The notes: generated by a model from the letters alone, not told the origin. A stretch of 64,000 nt of DNA from CAIWHR01 sp963816925 (GCA_963816925.1 CAWFMY010000011.1:137879-201878), one strand, 5' to 3'. Counted from the first letter of the stretch, positions 8,758 to 17,564 are shown. Made by a program: numbers and translations.

Positions 8758-9745
8758 TGAATCACCTCGTCTGCGCGCTGCACGAGCGCGGGCGGAATTG
8801 TAAGGCCGAGCGCCTTCGCGGTCTTGAGGTTGATCACCAGCTCGAACTTGGTCGGCTGCTCGACGGGAAGATCGGCCGGCTTGGCGCCCTTGAGGATCTT
8901 GTCGACATAGATCGCGGCGCGCCACCAGAGATCAGCGAAGCTCGGCCCATAGGCCATGAGGCCTCCAGCTTCCACAGGCTGCCTGTTTGTGTACGCCGCG
9001 GGCAGGCCGCTCCTCGCGGCGAGGGCTGCAAGCTGCGTCCGGTGGAGACTGAACACCGGGTCGACGATCACGAGGATTCCTTCAGCGCGCTCCTTGGCCA
9101 TCGCCGCAAACGCGGCCTCGAACGCGGCGGGATCCCGGGCCTCGAGCGGCTGAAGCTGCAATTCCAGCGACCGGGCCGCGACACTCACCTCTTCGCATCG
9201 TGGGCGTCAGCGACGTGACGTCCGGGTTCCAGAGGACCGCCACGCGTTTCGCCTTGGGCGCGACCTCCTTCAACAGCGCGAGCTGCTTGCCGTAGATTTC
9301 CTGGCCGACGCTGTAGGACAGGCCGGTCACGTTGCCGCCCGGTCGCGCGAGGCTCGAGACGAGGCCCAGTCCCGACGGGATCGTCGACGCCGATCATGAC
9401 GATTGGAATGGTCCGCGTGGCTTTGCTCGCCGCCATCGCGGGCGGCGTCGGCGCCGCGACGATGACGTCGATGTTGAGCCGGACCAATTCAGCGGCGAGG
9501 TCGGGCAGCCGGTCATAACGGCCCTCGGCAAATCGGTAGTCGATGACGATGTTCTGCCCCTCGACCCAACCGCGCTCGCGCAGCCCTTGCCGGAATGCGT
9601 CGATGACCGTCGCGGATGCGGCAGGCGCGGCGGCCGACAGATAACCGATCCGGTAGATCTTTCCCGCTTGCTGCGCCTCGGTCGCAAGGGGCACGGCGAC
9701 GAGGCCGCGTGCGACGTTGGCGATAAACGTCCGTCGATCCATCAC
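8754..9745 (-). CDS. ABC_sub_bind family periplasmic receptor, interrupted by two frameshifts
   Basis: A receptor of about 329 residues related to the next upstream gene. It starts MMDRRTFIANVARG (signal peptide) and continues with YRIGYLSAAAPAA and GLRERGWVEGQNIVIDYRFAEG. The conserved segment GVDDPVGTG is followed by a one-base shift near 9367. The protein resumes with TGLSYSVGQEIYGKQLALL, shifts again near 9188, and ends FELVINLKTAKALGLTIPP. Removing one base at each site gives a continuous family-length protein. The gene length (992 = 990 + 2) fits two extra bases. No cognate permease or ATPase lies nearby. The start overlaps the stop of the upstream paralogue. Confidence 0.8.
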
Positions 9746-10644
9746 TCGATCACCTGGTCCGCCCGCAGTATCACCGATTGCGGGACCGTGATGCCAAGCG
9801 CTTTGGCGGTCTTGAGATTGATGACAAGCTCGAACTTGGTCGGTCGCTCGACCGGAATGTCGCCGGGCTTGGCGCCCTTGAGGATCTTGTCGACTTGCGC
9901 AGCGGCACGGTGGGACATATCCGGGATGCTCGCTCCATAGGAGATGAGACCCCCAGCATCGACAAACTCCCGCTGGTGATACATCGCCGGCAGCCTGCTC
10001 GCGGCCGCGAGGTCCACGATACCGCGTCGCTGGCCAAAGAACATCGCATCGGTCAAGACGACCAGCGCTTCGGCACGCCCCGTCGTCATTGCCGCGAAGG
10101 CAGCATTTAGCTGGTCGGGAGATCGCGCGTCCACGACTTGAAGCTGCACGCCGAATGTTCGAGCTGCGACCTGCAACTCCCGGGTAAGGGAGGCATGTGC
10201 GCGATTCGTCGGATTCGCCAGCACGGCGATGCGCGATGCGGCGGGAGCCACCGCCTTCAGCAACTCGAGCTGCTTGCCGGCGATCTCGGGTCCGGTCAGG
10301 AAGGTGAGCCCGGTGATATTCCCCGTCGGGTGCGCGAGGCTGGTGACGAACCCCTCGCCGAGGGCATCCGCACTGACCGCCATGACGATGGGGATCGTCC
10401 GGGTGGCGTCCCTGGCCGCCTGGGTCGTCGCCGAAGAGGTCGTCACGATGATATCGACCTTGAGGCGGATCAGTTCGGCGACGAAGGCGGGGAGCCGATC
10501 GACCATTCCATCCGCGTATCGAACTTCGATAACGATGTTCTGACCGTCGACCCAGCCCCGCTCGCGCAACCCTTCCCGAAACGCGTCGACCGTGAGTCGC
10601 GAACTCTCCTGACTGTTGAGACTCAGGAGGCCTATGCGGGGCAT
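9742..10644 (-). CDS. ABC_sub_bind family periplasmic receptor (paralogue), start uncertain
   Basis: At least 300 residues. It shares GLRERGWVDGQNIVIEVRYADG, LLKAVAPAASRIAVLANP and FELVINLKTAKALGITVPQ with the downstream gene, so the pair arose by tandem duplication. The ATG at 10644 encodes only the mature-like part. Upstream in the same frame, up to about 10718, is a hydrophobic stretch (VAVAALLLLAAPLAVDAQ) that resembles a signal peptide, so the true start is probably upstream. ATG codons at 10724 and 10739 lie in a different frame, so a lost base or another start codon is possible. It is an orphan receptor with no transporter subunits nearby. Confidence 0.8.
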   Translation of the reverse strand: MPRIGLLSLNSQESSRLTVDAFREGLRERGWVDGQNIVIEVRYADGMVDRLPAFVAELIRLKVDIIVTTSSATTQAARDATRTIPIVMAVSADALGEGFVTSLAHPTGNITGLTFLTGPEIAGKQLELLKAVAPAASRIAVLANPTNRAHASLTRELQVAARTFGVQLQVVDARSPDQLNAAFAAMTTGRAEALVVLTDAMFFGQRRGIVDLAAASRLPAMYHQREFVDAGGLISYGASIPDMSHRAAAQVDKILKGAKPGDIPVERPTKFELVINLKTAKALGITVPQSVILRADQVIE

Positions 10645-10754
10645 TTTCGCGGCCAGTTGCGCATCGACGGCGAGCGGCGCGGCGAGGAGAAGAAGCGCCG
10701 CAACGGCGACGAGACCTTGATCATCGACGCGATGGACATGAGCCAGCGCAAGGC

Positions 10755-10911
10755 TCAGTCCTCGCCGTCTTTCTTGATCACGTCGACATTGTGGCTCCGG
10801 CCGCTCGCCTTCGCTCGCTTAACGTTCGCTGCGCTCACGTTAGCCTCGCCGCAATGTCGACATGACCGAGCATTCAATCTTCTCCGTCTTTCTTGATCAC
10901 GTCGACATTGT
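10755..10911 (-). repeat. duplicated panC 3' end flanking a hairpin element
   Basis: Bases 10755-10792 repeat 10874-10911 with 35 of 38 positions the same. On the minus strand both encode NVDVIKKDGED or its tail followed by TGA, and all three differences are synonymous (GGA/GGC, GAA/GAG, GAT/GAC). The 81 bases between contain an inverted repeat: 10-base arms at 10782-10791 and 10852-10861 pair, and a second imperfect palindrome is centred near 10831. This looks like an insertion into, or recombination at, the panC 3' end that left two coding-equivalent tails. The rest of 10645-10754 holds the probable signal-peptide codons of the downstream receptor. Confidence 0.65.
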
Positions 10912-11731
10912 CAATCAGGCGCGTGCTGCCGATCGTCGCCGCCGCGAGCACGATCAGCAGGTTCGGGTGGTCGTAGCCCTCCGGATGCGGAATGCGCAGC
11001 GCGAGGCCGTGGCGGACCGCGACATAATCGACCTTCCATCCGCGGTGCGCGAGTTCCATGCGGCCGGCCGCTTCGAGGTTCGCGTAGTCGTGGCGGCCGG
11101 CGGCGATCGCGTCGGCGATCTCGCGCAGCACCCGATAGAGGTTCGGCGCCTCCGCGCGCTCCGCCGGACTGAGGTAGGTGTTGCGCGACGCGAGCGCGAG
11201 GCCGTCGTCGGCGCGGACCGTCTCGGCTGGAACGATCTGGATCGGCATGTTGAAGCTCTGGACCATCCCGCGGACGATCTTGAGCTGCTGGCGGTCCTTC
11301 TTGCCGAACACGGCGACGTCGGGCTGGACGAGATTGAAGAGCTTCAGGACGACGGTGCACACGCCGTTGAAGAACCCCGGGCGCGACGCGCCTTCGAGCT
11401 CCTCCGCGAGCGGCGGCGGCTGCACGCGGTAAACCTGCGGCGTGGGGTACATCTCCTGGTCCTGCGGCGCGAACAGGACGTCGACGCCTTCGCGCTCGAG
11501 CCCCGCGCGATCGGCTTCGAGGGTGCGCGGATAGCGGTCGAAATCCTCGTTCGGCCCGAATTGCAGGCGATTGACGAAGATGCTCGTCACGACGGCGTCG
11601 CCGTGCTGACGGGCGATCCGGCACAGCGACAAATGCCCGGCGTGCAGGTTGCCCATCGTCGGCACGAACGCGATGCGGCGGGCGCCCGCGAGACGCTCGG
11701 AGAGTTCGGCGGCAGTGGTCACGATTTGCAT
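10874..11731 (-). CDS. panC: pantothenate synthetase
   Basis: A 285-residue cytosolic enzyme that joins pantoate and beta-alanine using ATP to make pantothenate (vitamin B5). Visible hallmarks are the HIGH-like motif in PTMGNLHAGHLSLCRIA, FVNRLQFGPNEDFDRYPRT, FGKKDRQQL, and the flexible-loop motif LALASRNTYLSP. The start ATG at 11731 places MQIVTTAAELSERL at the N-terminus, as expected for the family. It lies 65 bases after panB on the same strand and is the last gene of the pcnB-folK-dNK-panB-panC run. Its final codons are duplicated just downstream. Confidence 0.95.
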   Translation of the reverse strand: MQIVTTAAELSERLAGARRIAFVPTMGNLHAGHLSLCRIARQHGDAVVTSIFVNRLQFGPNEDFDRYPRTLEADRAGLEREGVDVLFAPQDQEMYPTPQVYRVQPPPLAEELEGASRPGFFNGVCTVVLKLFNLVQPDVAVFGKKDRQQLKIVRGMVQSFNMPIQIVPAETVRADDGLALASRNTYLSPAERAEAPNLYRVLREIADAIAAGRHDYANLEAAGRMELAHRGWKVDYVAVRHGLALRIPHPEGYDHPNLLIVLAAATIGSTRLIDNVDVIKKDGED

Positions 11732-11796
11732 GCGGGTCCCTGTCGAATATCCTGCGAAACTTCCCGACGCCGTCGCGAACGGCGCGCGACCGCGGT

Positions 11797-12633
11797 TCAA
11801 AAACAGTGTTCGGGTGCCGGAAACGAACCGTCCTTGACCGCGGCGACGTAGGCGGAAATCGCCGCCTCGATGCCGTCGCGCCCCGTCATGAAATTGCGAA
11901 CGAACCGCGCCGCGCGTCCCGGCTGGATCCCGAGCGCGTCGTAGATTACCAGCACTTGCCCCGAACAGGACGCCCCGGCGCCGATGCCGATGACCGGCAC
12001 ACTGGCGGCGCGGGACAGCGCCTCGCCGACCGCGCTCGGCACGCACTCGACGACCAGCATCGCCACGCCGGCTTCCGTCAGCGCGCGGACATCCTCCAGC
12101 AGGGCCGCCGCCGCGACCGGCGTCTTGCCCTGGACGCGATAGCCGCCCAGCACATGGACGGACTGCGGCAGCAGGCCGACGTGGCCGCAGACGGGAATGC
12201 CGCGTGTGGTCAGGAAGGCGACCGTCGGCGCGAGCCACGCGCCGCCTTCGAGCTTCACCATCTGCGCGCCCGCTTGCATTGCCGCAACCGACGCGGCGAA
12301 CGCGGACTCGGCGCTTGCCTGATAGCTGCCGAACGGGAGGTCGGCAATGACGAGCGCGCGCGCGGAGCCCGCCGCGACACAACGCGTGTGGTAGAGGACG
12401 TCGTCGAGCGACACCGGCAGCGTCGAGTCGCGGCCCTGGATCACCATGCCGAGCGAATCGCCGACCAGCAGCACGTCGACGCCGGCGCGATCGCAGACGG
12501 CGGCAAGGCTCGCGTCGTACGCCGTCAGCATCGCGATCCGCGTTCCGTCGCGCGCCATCGCCGCGAGCGCCGGGACGGTGATGCGCGCGGTGCGGCCCGA
12601 GGCGGGCGCCGGCGGCGTGTAAGGGGTTCCCAT
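11797..12633 (-). CDS. panB: 3-methyl-2-oxobutanoate hydroxymethyltransferase
   Basis: A 278-residue enzyme that transfers a hydroxymethyl group from methylenetetrahydrofolate to ketoisovalerate, the first committed step of pantothenate synthesis. The metal and substrate motifs are present: MLTAYDASLA, VLLVGDSLGMVIQG, ADLPFGSY, AQMVKLEGG and VCGHVGLLPQSV. Its product feeds, after reduction, into the reaction of panC, which follows on the same strand. Confidence 0.96.
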   Translation of the reverse strand: MGTPYTPPAPASGRTARITVPALAAMARDGTRIAMLTAYDASLAAVCDRAGVDVLLVGDSLGMVIQGRDSTLPVSLDDVLYHTRCVAAGSARALVIADLPFGSYQASAESAFAASVAAMQAGAQMVKLEGGAWLAPTVAFLTTRGIPVCGHVGLLPQSVHVLGGYRVQGKTPVAAAALLEDVRALTEAGVAMLVVECVPSAVGEALSRAASVPVIGIGAGASCSGQVLVIYDALGIQPGRAARFVRNFMTGRDGIEAAISAYVAAVKDGSFPAPEHCF

Positions 12634-12648
12634 CGTGGCCGCCCCGGC

Positions 12649-13296
12649 TCAGGCGGCGTCGCCCAGATTGAAGAACTCGCGCTGTCCGCGCATCGCCGAA
12701 ATGCGGGCGCGGAGCAGGTCGAAGTGGTCGGGGTTGTCGACGAAGTTGAGCCGCTCGCTGTTGACGATCAGCAGAGGCGCCGCTTCGTACTGGTAGAAAT
12801 AGCGGCTGTACGCATCGGCGAGGCGTGCGAGGTAGTGCGTGGAAATCGTGCGCTCGTAATGAACGCCGCGACGGTGCACGCGCTCGGTCAGCGTCTCCAC
12901 CGGCGCCTGCAGGTAGATCACGAGATCGGGGACGGGCGCCTCGAGCTTGAGCTGCGAATAGACCTTCTGGTAGAGCGCGTACTCGGCATCGTTGAGGTTG
13001 AGACGCGCGAACAGCGGGTCCTTGTCGAGCAGGAAATCGGCGACGGTCGCGCGGCGGAAGAAATCGAGCTGCCCTACATTGCGCAGCTGATCGACGCGCT
13101 GGAACAGGAACGTGAGCTGCGCCGGCAGCGCATAGCGCGCCATGTCCTCGTAGAAGCGCGCGAGGAACGGGTTGTCCTCAGGTCGCTCGAGCAGCTCCTC
13201 GCCGTCGAGATGGTGCGCGAGCTGCCGCGCGAGGCTCGTCTTGCCCGCGCCAATCGGCCCCTCTACGACAATGTAGCGGAGCTTGTCGATGTCCAT
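12649..13296 (-). CDS. deoxynucleoside kinase (deoxyadenosine/deoxyguanosine kinase family)
   Basis: A 215-residue nucleoside kinase. The P-loop GPIGAGKT is at residues 13-20. ERPEDNPFLARFYED and a QLTFLFQR segment follow, and the LID region has RVHRRGVHYER. The family phosphorylates purine deoxynucleosides for salvage. This gene is commonly found between folK and panB in betaproteobacteria. The ATG at 13296 gives MDIDKLRYIVVEGPIG, and the gene starts 2 bases after the folK stop. The exact nucleoside specificity is not evident. Confidence 0.88.
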   Translation of the reverse strand: MDIDKLRYIVVEGPIGAGKTSLARQLAHHLDGEELLERPEDNPFLARFYEDMARYALPAQLTFLFQRVDQLRNVGQLDFFRRATVADFLLDKDPLFARLNLNDAEYALYQKVYSQLKLEAPVPDLVIYLQAPVETLTERVHRRGVHYERTISTHYLARLADAYSRYFYQYEAAPLLIVNSERLNFVDNPDHFDLLRARISAMRGQREFFNLGDAA

Positions 13297-13298
13297 GG

Positions 13299-13823
13299 CT
13301 AAGGCAGGCGCCGCGGCCGATGTGATCGGTGGGTCCGCGTGGGCGCGATCCGCTGCGCGCGCACCGCGGGCAGGAACGAGCGCGCGAGCCCGCGTCCGGG
13401 GATCGTCACGCGCGGCGAAAGCTCGACCAGCGGGCGCAGCACGAACGCGCGCGCATCCATGCGCGGATGCGGCACGACGAGGCGCGGATGGCGCAATCGC
13501 GCGCGGCCATAGAGCAGGACGTCGAGATCGAGCGTACGCGGCGCGTTCTTCTGCCGTTGCGGCTCGCGCCGCTGCCGGCGTTCGATGGCGCGCAGCTGCG
13601 CGAGCAAGCCGAGCGGCGGCAGCCTCGTCTCCAAAGCGACGACGGCGTTCACGAATTCCGGCTGCGGCCCCGGGCAGTCGAGCGGGTCGCTGACGTAGTT
13701 TCCCGACACGCCGACGACGCGCGTTCGCGGCATCCGGGCGAGCGAGCGGAGCGCGCGCGCAAGCTGGCGGCGCGGATGGCGGAGGTTGCTGCCGAGGCCG
13801 ACGTAGATTCGCATCGCGATCAT
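13299..13823 (-). CDS. folK: 2-amino-4-hydroxy-6-hydroxymethyldihydropteridine pyrophosphokinase
   Basis: A 174-residue HPPK enzyme that transfers pyrophosphate from ATP to the pterin in folate synthesis. Seen are the N-terminal YVGLGSNL, the segment NAVVALETRLPPLGLL, the metal-binding motif TLDLDVLLYG and the signature PHPRMDARAFVL. The start at 13823 overlaps the pcnB stop (ATGA); an internal ATG at 13814 is also possible. The C-terminus is longer and more arginine-rich than usual. Confidence 0.93.
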   Translation of the reverse strand: MIAMRIYVGLGSNLRHPRRQLARALRSLARMPRTRVVGVSGNYVSDPLDCPGPQPEFVNAVVALETRLPPLGLLAQLRAIERRQRREPQRQKNAPRTLDLDVLLYGRARLRHPRLVVPHPRMDARAFVLRPLVELSPRVTIPGRGLARSFLPAVRAQRIAPTRTHRSHRPRRLP

Positions 13824-15184
13824 TCCGGGTCCGCATCGGCCGGCGGCGCGTCGGCGGACATCGCCTCGCTGCGTTTTTTCCCGCGCCCGCGCGAACGCCG
13901 CTTCTTCTTCGGCCCTTCGTCGGGCTTCAGCATCGACAGACGCTCGTCGTGGCCGGCGTTGGCGAAGCGGTCCCACCAGTCGGCAAGGCCCGCGCGCTCG
14001 CCTTCGAGCTCCCCGCTCTTGCAGCGCAGGTCGAGGAAGTCCCAGCCGGCGCGATAGCGGGGGTGCTCGAGCAGCCGGAACGGACGCTGGCCGGCGCGCT
14101 GCTCGAAGCGCGGCTGCAACGACCAGATTTCCTTGATCGTCCCCTCGAAGCGGCGGGGGATCGCGAGCTGCTTCGCCTGGCGTTCCAGCACGAGGTCCAT
14201 CGCATCGAACAGCGCGGGGATCGAGGTCTCGCCGCGCGACTTCGAGGCGTTCCACGTCGCCAGCACCTCGTGCCACAGCAGGGTCGCGAACAGGAATCCC
14301 GGCGAGACGCCGCGGTCGTCGCGGACGCGCTCGTCGGTGTTGGCGAGCGCCAGTTCGATGAAGCGCTGGCCGCGCGGCTGCTCGAGGATCACGTCGAGCA
14401 GCGGCAGCAGGCCATGCGAGAGCCCGTGCGCGCGCAGGCTCTTGACGGTGGCGACGGCGTGCCCCGACAGGAGCAGCTTCTGCATCTCGTCGAACAGCCG
14501 CGCCGGCGGGACGTTGCCGATCAGCGGCGCGAGCTTGGCGATCGGCGCCGCGGTCTTGGGTTCGATCGCGATGCCGAGCTTCGCGGCGAGGCGCACCGCG
14601 CGCAGCATGCGCACCGGGTCCTCGCGGAAACGCGTCACCGGAGGCCCGATGAGCTTCAGCCGGCGCGCGCGGAGATCGGCGACCCCGCCGACGTAGTCCC
14701 AGACTTCCTCGGTGGCGGGGTCGAAATAGAGCGCGTTGATCGTGAAGTCGCGGCGCGCGGCATCCTCGGCATGCGACCCGTACACGTTGTCGGACAGCAG
14801 GCGGCCGTGCTCGTCGGCGGCTTCCTCGCCCTGCGCCGCGCGGAAGGTCGAGACCTCGATCGTCTCGGCGCCGGCGTGGACGTGCACCAGCCGAAAGCGG
14901 CGACCGATGATGAAGGCACGGCGGAACAGCGGCTTCACCTGCTCGGGCCGCGCGTCGGTCGCGATGTCGAAATCCTTGGGCTCGATGCCGAACAGGAGGT
15001 CGCGCACCGCGCCGCCGACGATGTACGCCTTGAAGCCTCCGTCCTGCAGGCGGCGGGTCACGTCGAGCGCGCCGCGCGAGAGCTGGTCCCGCCGCAGCGG
15101 ATGGTCGGAAGGGCCGTAGACCCGCTCCTTGTGCGCACTTCCCTTGCGGCCGGGAATCAGGCGGTCGAGCAGGCGGCGGATCAT
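13820..15184 (-). CDS. pcnB: poly(A) polymerase I
   Basis: A 454-residue nucleotidyltransferase that adds A tails to RNA 3' ends and promotes decay. Motifs are GGAVRDLLFG (residues 57-66), the catalytic aspartates in DFDIATDA (71 and 73), FAIIGRRF-like AFIIGRRFRLVHV, and RRDFTINALYFDP. The C-terminus is strongly basic (KKKRRSRGRGKKR), which is typical of PAP I and distinguishes it from CCA-adding enzymes. It is the first gene of the minus-strand cluster and is coupled to folK by a 4-base overlap. The 133 bases upstream (15185-15317) carry no gene. Confidence 0.94.
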   Translation of the reverse strand: MIRRLLDRLIPGRKGSAHKERVYGPSDHPLRRDQLSRGALDVTRRLQDGGFKAYIVGGAVRDLLFGIEPKDFDIATDARPEQVKPLFRRAFIIGRRFRLVHVHAGAETIEVSTFRAAQGEEAADEHGRLLSDNVYGSHAEDAARRDFTINALYFDPATEEVWDYVGGVADLRARRLKLIGPPVTRFREDPVRMLRAVRLAAKLGIAIEPKTAAPIAKLAPLIGNVPPARLFDEMQKLLLSGHAVATVKSLRAHGLSHGLLPLLDVILEQPRGQRFIELALANTDERVRDDRGVSPGFLFATLLWHEVLATWNASKSRGETSIPALFDAMDLVLERQAKQLAIPRRFEGTIKEIWSLQPRFEQRAGQRPFRLLEHPRYRAGWDFLDLRCKSGELEGERAGLADWWDRFANAGHDERLSMLKPDEGPKKKRRSRGRGKKRSEAMSADAPPADADPE

Positions 15185-15317
15185 CGCGCGGAAAAGGTAA
15201 ACGCGGGGGGCGGCGCGCGGTCCGGCGCCATGGCCGGTGCGGGGCGGGAAACCAACGGGATCGACGGGGAGCGGCGGCGAGCGCCGCTTTTGAAGAGGGT
15301 CATCGAACGGGGCGCGA

Positions 15318-15887
15318 TCATAGCATGGTGGACGGCGCCGACTCGCGGCGCCAGGCGCCCGGCGCGAGTCCGTCGATCGACCACGGACCTACACCGTACC
15401 GGATCAGCCGCAGCGTCGGAAGCCCGACCGCCGCGGTCATCCGGCGCACCTGCCGATTGCGGCCCTCGGTGAGCTCGAGCTCGATCCACGACGTCGGCAG
15501 GGCCTTGCGAACGCGGATCGGCGGCGTCCGCGGCCACAATCCCGCCGGTTCGGCAATGGCGCGCGCACGCGCCGGCGCCGTGACGAAATCGCCGAGATCG
15601 ACGCCTTCTGCAAGGGCGGCGAGCTGCGCGTGCGTGGCCACGCCGTCGACCTGCGCGCGGTAGGTCTTCGCCAGCCGGTAACGCGGGTTGGCGATCCGCG
15701 CCTGCAGCGCCCCGTCGGCGGTCAGGATGACCAGGCCTTCACTGTCGGCGTCGAGCCGGCCGGCGGGATACACGCCAGGGATCGGGACGTAGTCCGCGAG
15801 CGTCGGCTTGCCGCTGCCGTCGCGTGAAAACTGGCAGAGCACGCCAAAGGGCTTGTTGAGGAGCACGATCCCCGGGCCCTCCGGCAT
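15318..15887 (-). CDS. rluE: rRNA large-subunit pseudouridine synthase, RluE/RsuA family
   Basis: A 189-residue enzyme without an S4 domain. The catalytic aspartate lies in PAGRLDADSEGLVILT. LNKPFGVLCQFS is the N-terminal RNA-contact motif, and ELTEGRNRQVRRMTAAVGLPTLRLIR is the C-terminal signature (read as successive segments). Absence of the S4 domain and the short length fit RluE, which modifies U2457 of 23S rRNA. The ATG at 15887 (MPEGPGIVLLNKP) is preferred over an upstream ATG at 15932, which would add a charged non-conserved extension. It diverges from icd. Confidence 0.82.
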   Translation of the reverse strand: MPEGPGIVLLNKPFGVLCQFSRDGSGKPTLADYVPIPGVYPAGRLDADSEGLVILTADGALQARIANPRYRLAKTYRAQVDGVATHAQLAALAEGVDLGDFVTAPARARAIAEPAGLWPRTPPIRVRKALPTSWIELELTEGRNRQVRRMTAAVGLPTLRLIRYGVGPWSIDGLAPGAWRRESAPSTML

Positions 15888-16045
15888 GACGCCAATCGTT
15901 GATCTGGATCGATCCGCGGGGACCGTGCGCATGGCAGTATTGCTTGAATTCGAGGATAATTAAGGGTTTGCGACTGCCCGATCAGGCAGTCGTTCGCTTC
16001 ATCGCGCAGCGCGGCCCGCGAAGGCGGCGCCTCCAAGGAGAGTCC

Positions 16046-17302
16046 ATGTCGTTCCAGCATGTCAAGGTCCCGGCCGGCGGCCAGAAGATCACGGTCAACA
16101 AGGATTTCAGCCTCAACATCTCCGACAACCCGATCATCCCCTACATCGAGGGCGATGGCACCGGTCTCGACATCACGCCGGTGATGCTGAAGGTCGTCGA
16201 CGCGGCCGTGGCGAAGGCCTACGGCGGCAAGCGCAAGATCCACTGGATGGAGATCTACGCCGGCGAAAAGTCGACGAAGATCTACGGCCCCGACGTCTGG
16301 CTGCCCGACGAGACGCTCACGATCCTCAGGGATTATGTCGTGTCGATCAAGGGCCCGCTGACCACGCCGGTGGGCGGCGGCATCCGCTCGCTCAATGTCG
16401 CGCTTCGCCAGGAGCTCGACCTCTACGTCTGCCTGCGTCCCGTGCGCTGGTTCAAGGGCGTGCCGTCGCCGGTCAAGGCGCCGGAGAAAGTCGACATGGT
16501 GATCTTCCGCGAGAACTCGGAGGACATCTACGCCGGCATCGAGTGGGCCGCCGATTCGCCGCAGGCGAAGAAGGTGATCGAGTTCCTGATCAAGGAGATG
16601 GGCGTCAAGAAGATCCGGTTTCCGGCGACCTCGGGCATCGGCATCAAGCCCGTTTCGTCGGAGGGCACCGACCGCCTCGTGCGCAAGGCGATCCAGTACG
16701 CGATCGACAACGACAAGCCGTCGATGACGCTCGTGCACAAGGGCAACATCATGAAGTTCACCGAGGGCGCCTTCCGCGACTGGGGCTACGCCCTGGCGGA
16801 GCGGGAATTCGGCGCGAAGCCGCTGGACGGCGGCCCGTGGATGTCGTTCAAGAGCCCGAAGACCGGCAAGGACATCGTCGTCAAGGACGTCATCGCCGAC
16901 GCGTTCCTGCAGCAGATCCTGCTGCGCCCGGCCGAGTACAGCGTGATCGCGACGCTGAACCTCAACGGCGACTACATTTCCGACGCGCTCGCGGCGGAAG
17001 TGGGCGGCATCGGCATCGCGCCCGGCGCCAATCTTTCCGACACCGTGGCGATGTTCGAGGCGACGCACGGAACCGCGCCCAAGTACGCGGGCAAGGACTA
17101 CGTCAATCCCGGCAGCGAAATCCTCTCCGCCGAGATGATGCTGGTCCACATGGGCTGGAAGGAAGCCGCGGCGCTGATCGTGAGTTCGCTCGAGAAGGCG
17201 ATCGACGACAAGCAGGTGACGTACGATTTCGCCCGCCTGATGCAGGGCGCAACACAGGTGTCCTGCTCGGGCTTCGGCAAGGCGATGATCGAGCGCATGT
17301 AG
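16046..17302 (+). CDS. icd: NADP-dependent isocitrate dehydrogenase
   Basis: A 418-residue TCA-cycle enzyme that oxidises isocitrate to 2-oxoglutarate. Visible are IPYIEGDGTGLDITPVML, the phosphorylatable-serine loop GGGIRSLNVALRQ, VIFRENSEDIYAGIEW, the clamp NIMKFTEGAFRDWGY, and FEATHGTAPKYAGKD. An AAGGAG ribosome-binding site lies about 7 bases before the ATG. A GATAAT element at 15955-15960 may be the -10 box. Isocitrate lyase (aceA), its competitor for isocitrate, lies about 7 kb downstream. The gene is intact despite many indels elsewhere. Confidence 0.96.
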   Translation: MSFQHVKVPAGGQKITVNKDFSLNISDNPIIPYIEGDGTGLDITPVMLKVVDAAVAKAYGGKRKIHWMEIYAGEKSTKIYGPDVWLPDETLTILRDYVVSIKGPLTTPVGGGIRSLNVALRQELDLYVCLRPVRWFKGVPSPVKAPEKVDMVIFRENSEDIYAGIEWAADSPQAKKVIEFLIKEMGVKKIRFPATSGIGIKPVSSEGTDRLVRKAIQYAIDNDKPSMTLVHKGNIMKFTEGAFRDWGYALAEREFGAKPLDGGPWMSFKSPKTGKDIVVKDVIADAFLQQILLRPAEYSVIATLNLNGDYISDALAAEVGGIGIAPGANLSDTVAMFEATHGTAPKYAGKDYVNPGSEILSAEMMLVHMGWKEAAALIVSSLEKAIDDKQVTYDFARLMQGATQVSCSGFGKAMIERM

Positions 17303-17340
17303 CGGCGCGAGCGGCGCGCCGAGGCCGCACGGCGCGCAGC

Positions 17341-17420
17341 GCCAAGGGGGAGCGCGCAATCGCGAGTCGCCGCATGAGGCCGACCCAAGCGGCGCAACGA
17401 TTCAATCAATCGGAGCGGAG
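17341..17420 (-). repeat. dispersed intergenic repeat, copy C (inverted)
   Basis: Read on the minus strand this matches copies A and B. It contains the core GCCGCTTGGGTCGGCC (plus positions about 17379-17394), then a TGCGGCGACTCGCGATTGCG segment and a CTCCCCCTT tract. It follows icd by about 40 bases. The whole gap 17303-17671 consists of this copy, copy D and a terminator, and has no gene of its own. Confidence 0.7.
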
Positions 17421-17460
17421 GTCGAGCGTGAGCGGGCGCGGGTGCCTCAGGCGCGCAGGT

Positions 17461-17539
17461 CAGGGGGAGCGCGCAACCGCGAGACGCCGCAGAAGGCCGA
17501 CCCAGCGGCGCAACGATTCCAAGTCGATGCGGAGGCCGC
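17461..17539 (-). repeat. dispersed intergenic repeat, copy D (inverted)
   Basis: This is the best-preserved end of the family. On the minus strand it has GCGGCCTCCGCA, AATCGTTGCGCCGCTGGG, TCGGCCTTCTGCGGCG and CGCTCCCCCT, in the same order as copies A and B. It sits about 120 bases from copy C in the same orientation. Elements thus occur as tandem pairs at two separate loci in this window. Confidence 0.7.
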
Positions 17540-17564
17540 CGACAGCCCCGGCCGCGCACGAAGC

